Of a stretch of 9,483 bases of DNA, positions 6,322 through 9,483 are shown in pieces. This DNA is from Chloroflexota bacterium (GTDB lineage: Bacteria; Chloroflexota; Limnocylindria; Limnocylindrales; CSP1-4). Each line of letters opens with the position of its first letter. Position 1 is the stretch's first letter. The position numbers and the translations under genes were made by a program. The notes under the pieces are model-generated. The model searched no databases, was not told where the DNA came from, and saw only the letters and a list, made by a program, of their open reading frames with translations. Location of the stretch: the NCBI GenBank assembly GCA_027346765.1, contig DAIERN010000042.1, positions 1 to 9,483 of the forward strand, written 5' to 3'.

Positions 6322-7182
6322 GTGAGGCTGCTCGACGCTGAGCTGATCGAGAGCCTCGAGTTCTTGCCGGGGCAGTGGCTCCAGACCTATCACGCGCCGC
6401 TGCTCGCCTCGGCTAGCCAGGCCGGCCAGTTCGTCCACGTCCGGACGCCCGACTACTCCGGGCTCGTCCTGCGCCGGCCGTTCTCCATAAACACCGTTGA
6501 CCGAGTTGGCGGCCGGATAACCATCCACTTCCGCGTCACCGGAGTCGGCACGGCGTGGCTGGCGCGGATGCAGCCGACCCAGATGGTCGAGATGCTGGGT
6601 CCCTTGGGGCGCGGCTTTGAGGTCGACCCAAAGAGCCGCAACCTGCTGCTCGTGGCGGGCGGCCTGGGCATGGCCGGCGTGCGCTCCCTCGTCGATGACG
6701 CGCTCGCATCTGATCGCAGCGTGACCCTTCTGTTTGGCGCGGCGTCGGCAATGGAGGTCTACCCCTCGAGCCTGTTGCCGGACGAGGTCGAGTACGTCGC
6801 GGCCACTGACGACGGCTCGTTCGGCCACCACGGCCGCGTTACGGAGTTGGTGCCGCAGTTCGAGGCGTGGGCCGATCAGTGTTTCGCGTGCGGGCCGCAG
6901 CCAATGTTGGCGGCGCTGGCCCACCTAGCGGCGGGCCGCCAGGCGCGCATGGGCGTGGCCCGTCTGGGTCCGCGCCGCGGCAAGGGAACGAGGCAAGCGC
7001 CACTGGGCTCGAAGCAAGCCCGCCGCCGCGCCTGGCTCCAGGTCAGCATGGAGCAGAACATGGGCTGCGCCGTCGGGGCGTGCCTGGGGTGCGTCATCAT
7101 GGGTACTGACGGTCCGCAACGGGTGTGCCGCGAAGGCCCCGTGTTTGCCGCCGAAGAGGTGGCGTGGGAAGGATGGCGATGA
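6322..7182 (+). CDS. pyrK: Dihydroorotate dehydrogenase B, electron-transfer (FAD/[2Fe-2S]) subunit
   Basis: Passes electrons from the PyrD FMN to NAD+ in class 1B dihydroorotate dehydrogenase. Order of elements: a beta-barrel FAD domain with RRPFSIN (from R51), MLGPLGRGF, a dinucleotide-binding loop VAGGLGMAG (111-119), FACGPQPMLAALA (188-200), and the [2Fe-2S] cysteines C249-x4-C254-x2-C257-x11-C269 ending in REGPVF. At 286 residues it is about 25-35 longer than typical PyrK. The extra length is a basic insertion (about 206-236) between the CGP-PML helix and the cluster domain. GTG 6322 is the only reasonable start near the family N-terminus and has no Shine-Dalgarno. The stop overlaps the next start (ATGA). 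Confidence 0.93.
   Translation: MRLLDAELIESLEFLPGQWLQTYHAPLLASASQAGQFVHVRTPDYSGLVLRRPFSINTVDRVGGRITIHFRVTGVGTAWLARMQPTQMVEMLGPLGRGFEVDPKSRNLLLVAGGLGMAGVRSLVDDALASDRSVTLLFGAASAMEVYPSSLLPDEVEYVAATDDGSFGHHGRVTELVPQFEAWADQCFACGPQPMLAALAHLAAGRQARMGVARLGPRRGKGTRQAPLGSKQARRRAWLQVSMEQNMGCAVGACLGCVIMGTDGPQRVCREGPVFAAEEVAWEGWR
7166..7172 (+). promoter_or_regulatory. Ribosome binding site GGGAAGG for the DUF998 gene
   Basis: GGGAAGG lies inside the end of pyrK, 6 nt before ATG 7179. It supports 7179 over the in-frame ATG at 7173, which would leave no spacing. Confidence 0.55.
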
Positions 7183-7847
7183 GGGAGCTGGCGGCCCGCT
7201 GGGGCCCGGGGCTCGGTTTCGTGGGCGCCGCGGCGATCGCCCTGGCATCGCTCGTCACCGCGGTCTTCTATATCGGCGCCCAGGGCGAGCTGTTCTCGCC
7301 GCTCAACCACTGGATCAGCGAGCTGGGCGAGGTGGGTGTGTCGCGGCTGGCGGCCGTTTTCAACATCGGGCTGGTAGTCGGTGGCCTGGCCTACGCCCTG
7401 TTCATGCTCGCGTTTGCGCTCACCCGCAAGGGCTGGCTGCCGTGGCTCGCCGCGGTGGTGGGAGTGGTCGCCGGCATCGCCGGCAGCTTCGTCGGTGTGT
7501 TTCCCATGGATGCTCCGACCATCAGCATCCACCGACTCGTCGCCCTGACCTTCTTCAACCTGGGTTGGATTTCCGTCGGGCTGGCTTCGATCGACATCTG
7601 GCGCAGGCCGGAGTCGCGCTTCTCGCGCTGGCTGCCGTGGCTGGGCCTGCTTACTGTCGTGACCTTCCTCGCGTTCTTGTACGTGTACCTGCCGGTGATC
7701 ACCTACACCGGGACAGACGCGGGCCGCCAGCCCTTCTCCATGGCAACCACGCTCGAGTGGCTCGTCCTCGCGGGCATCCTGCTGTGGACCCTGTTCGCGG
7801 CAATCACCTGGTGGAGATCCGACCGTGGCCGTCGCACCGCCGCGTAA
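7179..7847 (+). CDS. DUF998-family (PF06197) integral membrane protein
   Basis: A 222-residue protein with about six membrane helices, near 11-33, 57-80, 86-106, 118-137, 150-170 and 188-208. Its length, helix count and the conserved first-loop motif NHWISELGEVGVS (43-55), followed by a helix opening LAAVFNIGL, match DUF998. H124 near the start of helix 4 (SIHRLVALTFF) is also typical of the family. DUF998 has no established biochemical role that I can state. The position is striking: it starts by ATGA overlap with pyrK, and its last 23 bp overlap pyrD, so it is translationally locked between the two subunits of one enzyme. A role in membrane placement or redox coupling of that enzyme, or in export or import of a pathway compound, is speculation. 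Confidence 0.82.
   Translation: MRELAARWGPGLGFVGAAAIALASLVTAVFYIGAQGELFSPLNHWISELGEVGVSRLAAVFNIGLVVGGLAYALFMLAFALTRKGWLPWLAAVVGVVAGIAGSFVGVFPMDAPTISIHRLVALTFFNLGWISVGLASIDIWRRPESRFSRWLPWLGLLTVVTFLAFLYVYLPVITYTGTDAGRQPFSMATTLEWLVLAGILLWTLFAAITWWRSDRGRRTAA
7813..7816 (+). promoter_or_regulatory. Ribosome binding site GGAG for pyrD
   Basis: GGAG at 7813-7816 lies 8 nt before GTG 7825, inside the end of the DUF998 gene. It supports the GTG start and the 23-bp overlap. Confidence 0.5.
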
Positions 7848-8817
7848 GCCAGGCACGGAGGTCGATCTCAGCGTCGACCTGGGCCGCGGCCTGGTGCTGC
7901 GCAACCCGCTGATGGTCGCGTCGGGCACGTTCGGCTACGGCATCGAGTACGGCGAAGTAGTCGACATTCAGCGCTTGGGGGCGATCTGCTCCAAGGGCAC
8001 CACCCTCCGGCCCCGCCAGGGCAATCCGCCGCCGCGCGTGACCGAGACGCCCGCGGGGATGCTCAACTCGATCGGGCTGCAGAACCCGGGCGTCGACGGC
8101 GTCCTCGAGAAGTACGCCAACACCTGGGCCGGCTGGGAAGTGCCGGTCATCGTTAACGTTGCTGGTGAATCGGTCGACGACTACGTCGAGGTGGCGCGGC
8201 GCCTCGATGGCCAGCCCGGCGTGGCCGGCATTGAGCTCAACATCTCGTGCCCCAACGTGGGCGCCGGCGGCCTCCAGTTCGCGCTCGATGGCGCCGCGGC
8301 CGCAGACGTCACCGCGGCCGTGCGGCGCGCGACGGACCTGCCGCTGATGGTCAAGCTCTCCCCCGCCGCGACCGACGTGCGCGGCATCGCCAAGGCCATC
8401 GCCGACGCGGGCGCCGACGCGATCAGCGCCGTCAACACGCTGCCCGGCCTGGCGATCGATCGCGCCCGGCGCCGGCCCATCCTGGGCAACACCTTTGGCG
8501 GGCTCTCCGGCCCGGCACTGAAACCGGTCGCACTGAGGGTCGTATACGAGGTCGCGCAGGTCGTGAAGATCCCCATCGTGGGCATCGGTGGTGTCGGCTC
8601 CCTCGACGACGTGCTCGATTTCCTGATGTGCGGCGCGGTCGCCGTCCAGGTGGGCACCGCGGTCTTCGCCGATCCGGTGTTGCCGCTGCGGCTGGCCGAC
8701 GAGCTGGCCGAGTGGTGCGCCGCCCGCGGGATGGCCAGCCACCGCGAGCTGATCGGCACGGCGCTGCCGCAGCGGCGCGACAAGCCCAGCGTCAAGCAGA
8801 GCGAGTACCGGCCATGA
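7825..8817 (+). CDS. pyrD: Dihydroorotate dehydrogenase, class 1B catalytic subunit
   Basis: Oxidises dihydroorotate to orotate with FMN in a TIM barrel of 330 residues, slightly longer than usual because of a polar C-terminal tail (QRRDKPSVKQSEYRP). Visible signatures are MVASGTFGYG, SKGTTL with K57, MLNSIGLQNPG, ELNISCPNV with C142 as the expected catalytic base, and the FMN-phosphate loops GIGGVGSLDDVLDFLMCGA (from 253) and VQVGTAVF. A Cys rather than Ser at the base position indicates a class 1 enzyme, and the neighbouring pyrK specifies class 1B (NAD-linked, cytosolic). GTG 7825 is supported by GGAG 8 nt upstream and by family alignment soon after it. The stop overlaps the pyrE ATG (ATGA). 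Confidence 0.96.
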   Translation: MAVAPPRKPGTEVDLSVDLGRGLVLRNPLMVASGTFGYGIEYGEVVDIQRLGAICSKGTTLRPRQGNPPPRVTETPAGMLNSIGLQNPGVDGVLEKYANTWAGWEVPVIVNVAGESVDDYVEVARRLDGQPGVAGIELNISCPNVGAGGLQFALDGAAAADVTAAVRRATDLPLMVKLSPAATDVRGIAKAIADAGADAISAVNTLPGLAIDRARRRPILGNTFGGLSGPALKPVALRVVYEVAQVVKIPIVGIGGVGSLDDVLDFLMCGAVAVQVGTAVFADPVLPLRLADELAEWCAARGMASHRELIGTALPQRRDKPSVKQSEYRP

Positions 8818-9360
8818 CCAGCACGCCGGGGAGCATCGCGGCCGCGTCCCGCGTGGCAGTCGCGCAGCGGGTGGAGCAGCTCTTCGCCCAGTCCGGCGCG
8901 TATCGCGAGGGCCACTTCAAGTTGAAGAGCGGCCGTCACGGCGACCGCTACCTCGAGAAGTTCCAGGTCCTTCAGTGGCCCGAGCGGGTCGTGGAGATCT
9001 GCAGCTACATGGCTGAAGCGGCACGCGCCGCCGCCGGAGACGCGCCACCCCAGGTCACGATCGGCCCCACGACAGGCGGCGTGATCCTGGCCCACGAGGT
9101 CGGCAAGTCGCTGGGGACGCGCGGCATCTTCGCGGAGAGCGTCACCAGCGCGAGCGGCTCACACCGCGAGCTGCGCCGTGGCTTCCGCATCAACCCTGGC
9201 GAACGGGTCGCGCTCGTTGACGACGTCGTCACCACCGGCACGTCGCTGCTCGAGATGATCCCGATCATCGAGGCGAGCGGCGGCGAGATCGCCGCGATCG
9301 TGGTCATCGTCGACCGCTCGGGCGAGCTCGATGCGTTGACTTCACCGACTACGGGCAAGA
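8814..9360 (+). CDS. pyrE: Orotate phosphoribosyltransferase (EC 2.4.2.10), 3' part missing
   Basis: Joins orotate to PRPP to give OMP. About 175 residues of genuine PyrE are visible: HFKLKSGRHGDRYLEKFQVL near the N-terminus, IGPTTGGVILAHEVG, GIFAES, and the PRPP loop VALVDDVVTTGTS at residues 132-144 (D136/D137). AIVVIVDRSGELDAL follows. After this, around bases 9335-9375, the frame runs without a stop into sequence of another family, so the normal PyrE C-terminus (a further 15-30 residues) is absent. The listed end is approximate, inside that junction range. ATG 8814 overlaps the pyrD stop as ATGA. The break is most likely an assembly join rather than a broken gene, because the rest of the operon is intact. 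Confidence 0.87.
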
Positions 9361-9483
9361 CCTATCGCCTGCCGACAGAAGAAGAATGGGAACGCGCCGC
9401 GCGCTGGACAGATGGACGCAAATATCCATGGGGCGATGAATTCGATGCCGACAATGCAAATACTTATGAAAACACATTCGGCA
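9345..9483 (+). other. Foreign-looking fragment of a formylglycine-generating-enzyme-family (FGE-sulfatase) gene
   Basis: From about 9350 the pyrE frame encodes TGKTYRLPTEEEWERAAR, then WTDGRKYPWGDEFDADNANT, and continues off the window. RLPTE-EWE-AAR with YPWGDEF and a following Asn-rich turn is the hallmark core of PF03781 (SUMF1/FGE-like, also found in many lipoproteins and kinase partners). It has nothing to do with orotate metabolism. Composition changes with the sequence: 62 of 120 bases in 9361-9480 are G or C by hand count, against roughly 70% before. Codons switch to A/T endings (GAA GAA GAA, AAA TAT, AAT GCA AAT ACT TAT). Only about 45 residues are seen, so which FGE subfamily it is cannot be told. 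Confidence 0.78.

Noticed and set aside
8814..9483. A functional PyrE-FGE fusion enzyme as a new system
   Set aside because: The PyrE C-terminus is missing, and composition and codon use change at the join at the very end of the window. A misassembly explains all of this more simply. It is kept as a finding but not annotated as one gene.
1..9483. tRNA, rRNA, CRISPR, insertion sequence or attachment-site signals
   Set aside because: No cloverleaf-like sequence with a T-loop, no spaced direct repeats, no transposase motif and no terminal inverted repeats were seen on reading both strands.

Overview
The window is a high-GC (roughly 70% by eye) bacterial chromosome segment, densely coded and almost entirely on the + strand. 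Its content resembles Chloroflexota of the Limnocylindria/Ellin6529 type. Pointers are PyrR-PyrB pairing, a class 1B dihydroorotate dehydrogenase with PyrK, an anti-sigma factor carrying a propeller-like ectodomain, and several starts that look leaderless. Actinomycetota is the main alternative. The assignment is inference from gene style, not from a marker gene.

Layout. (1) 1-2186: the 3' end of an ECF sigma factor, overlapping a long membrane-anchored zinc-finger (ZAS) anti-sigma factor. (2) 2217-3757: pyrR and pyrB, overlapping by ATGA. (3) 3776-6300: an interruption by genes with no evident pyrimidine role. These are a two-helix membrane protein, a convergent XRE-type regulator, a short probable dimeric alpha/beta-barrel protein and an acidic protein made of two copies of one domain. 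(4) 6322-9483: pyrK, a DUF998 membrane protein, pyrD and pyrE, tightly coupled by overlaps.

Together the pyr genes cover three steps of de novo UMP synthesis. PyrB is aspartate transcarbamoylase, PyrD+PyrK the NAD-linked dihydroorotate dehydrogenase, and PyrE orotate phosphoribosyltransferase. PyrR is the regulator/UPRTase homologue. pyrC, carA, carB and pyrF are not in the window.

The right edge is abnormal. About 175 codons into pyrE the reading frame continues, without a stop, into an unrelated formylglycine-generating-enzyme-like (FGE-sulfatase, PF03781) segment with much lower GC and A/T-ending codons. This is most probably a chimeric join at a contig end; a real fusion is much less likely.

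Other points of interest are a repeated promoter layout (TANNNT-like hexamer, then exactly 8 nt, then the start codon) at three genes, a 21-bp dyad upstream of the divergent regulator, a basic insertion in PyrK, and a DUF998 gene locked between the two dihydroorotate dehydrogenase subunits. No tRNA, rRNA, CRISPR array or insertion sequence was recognised.
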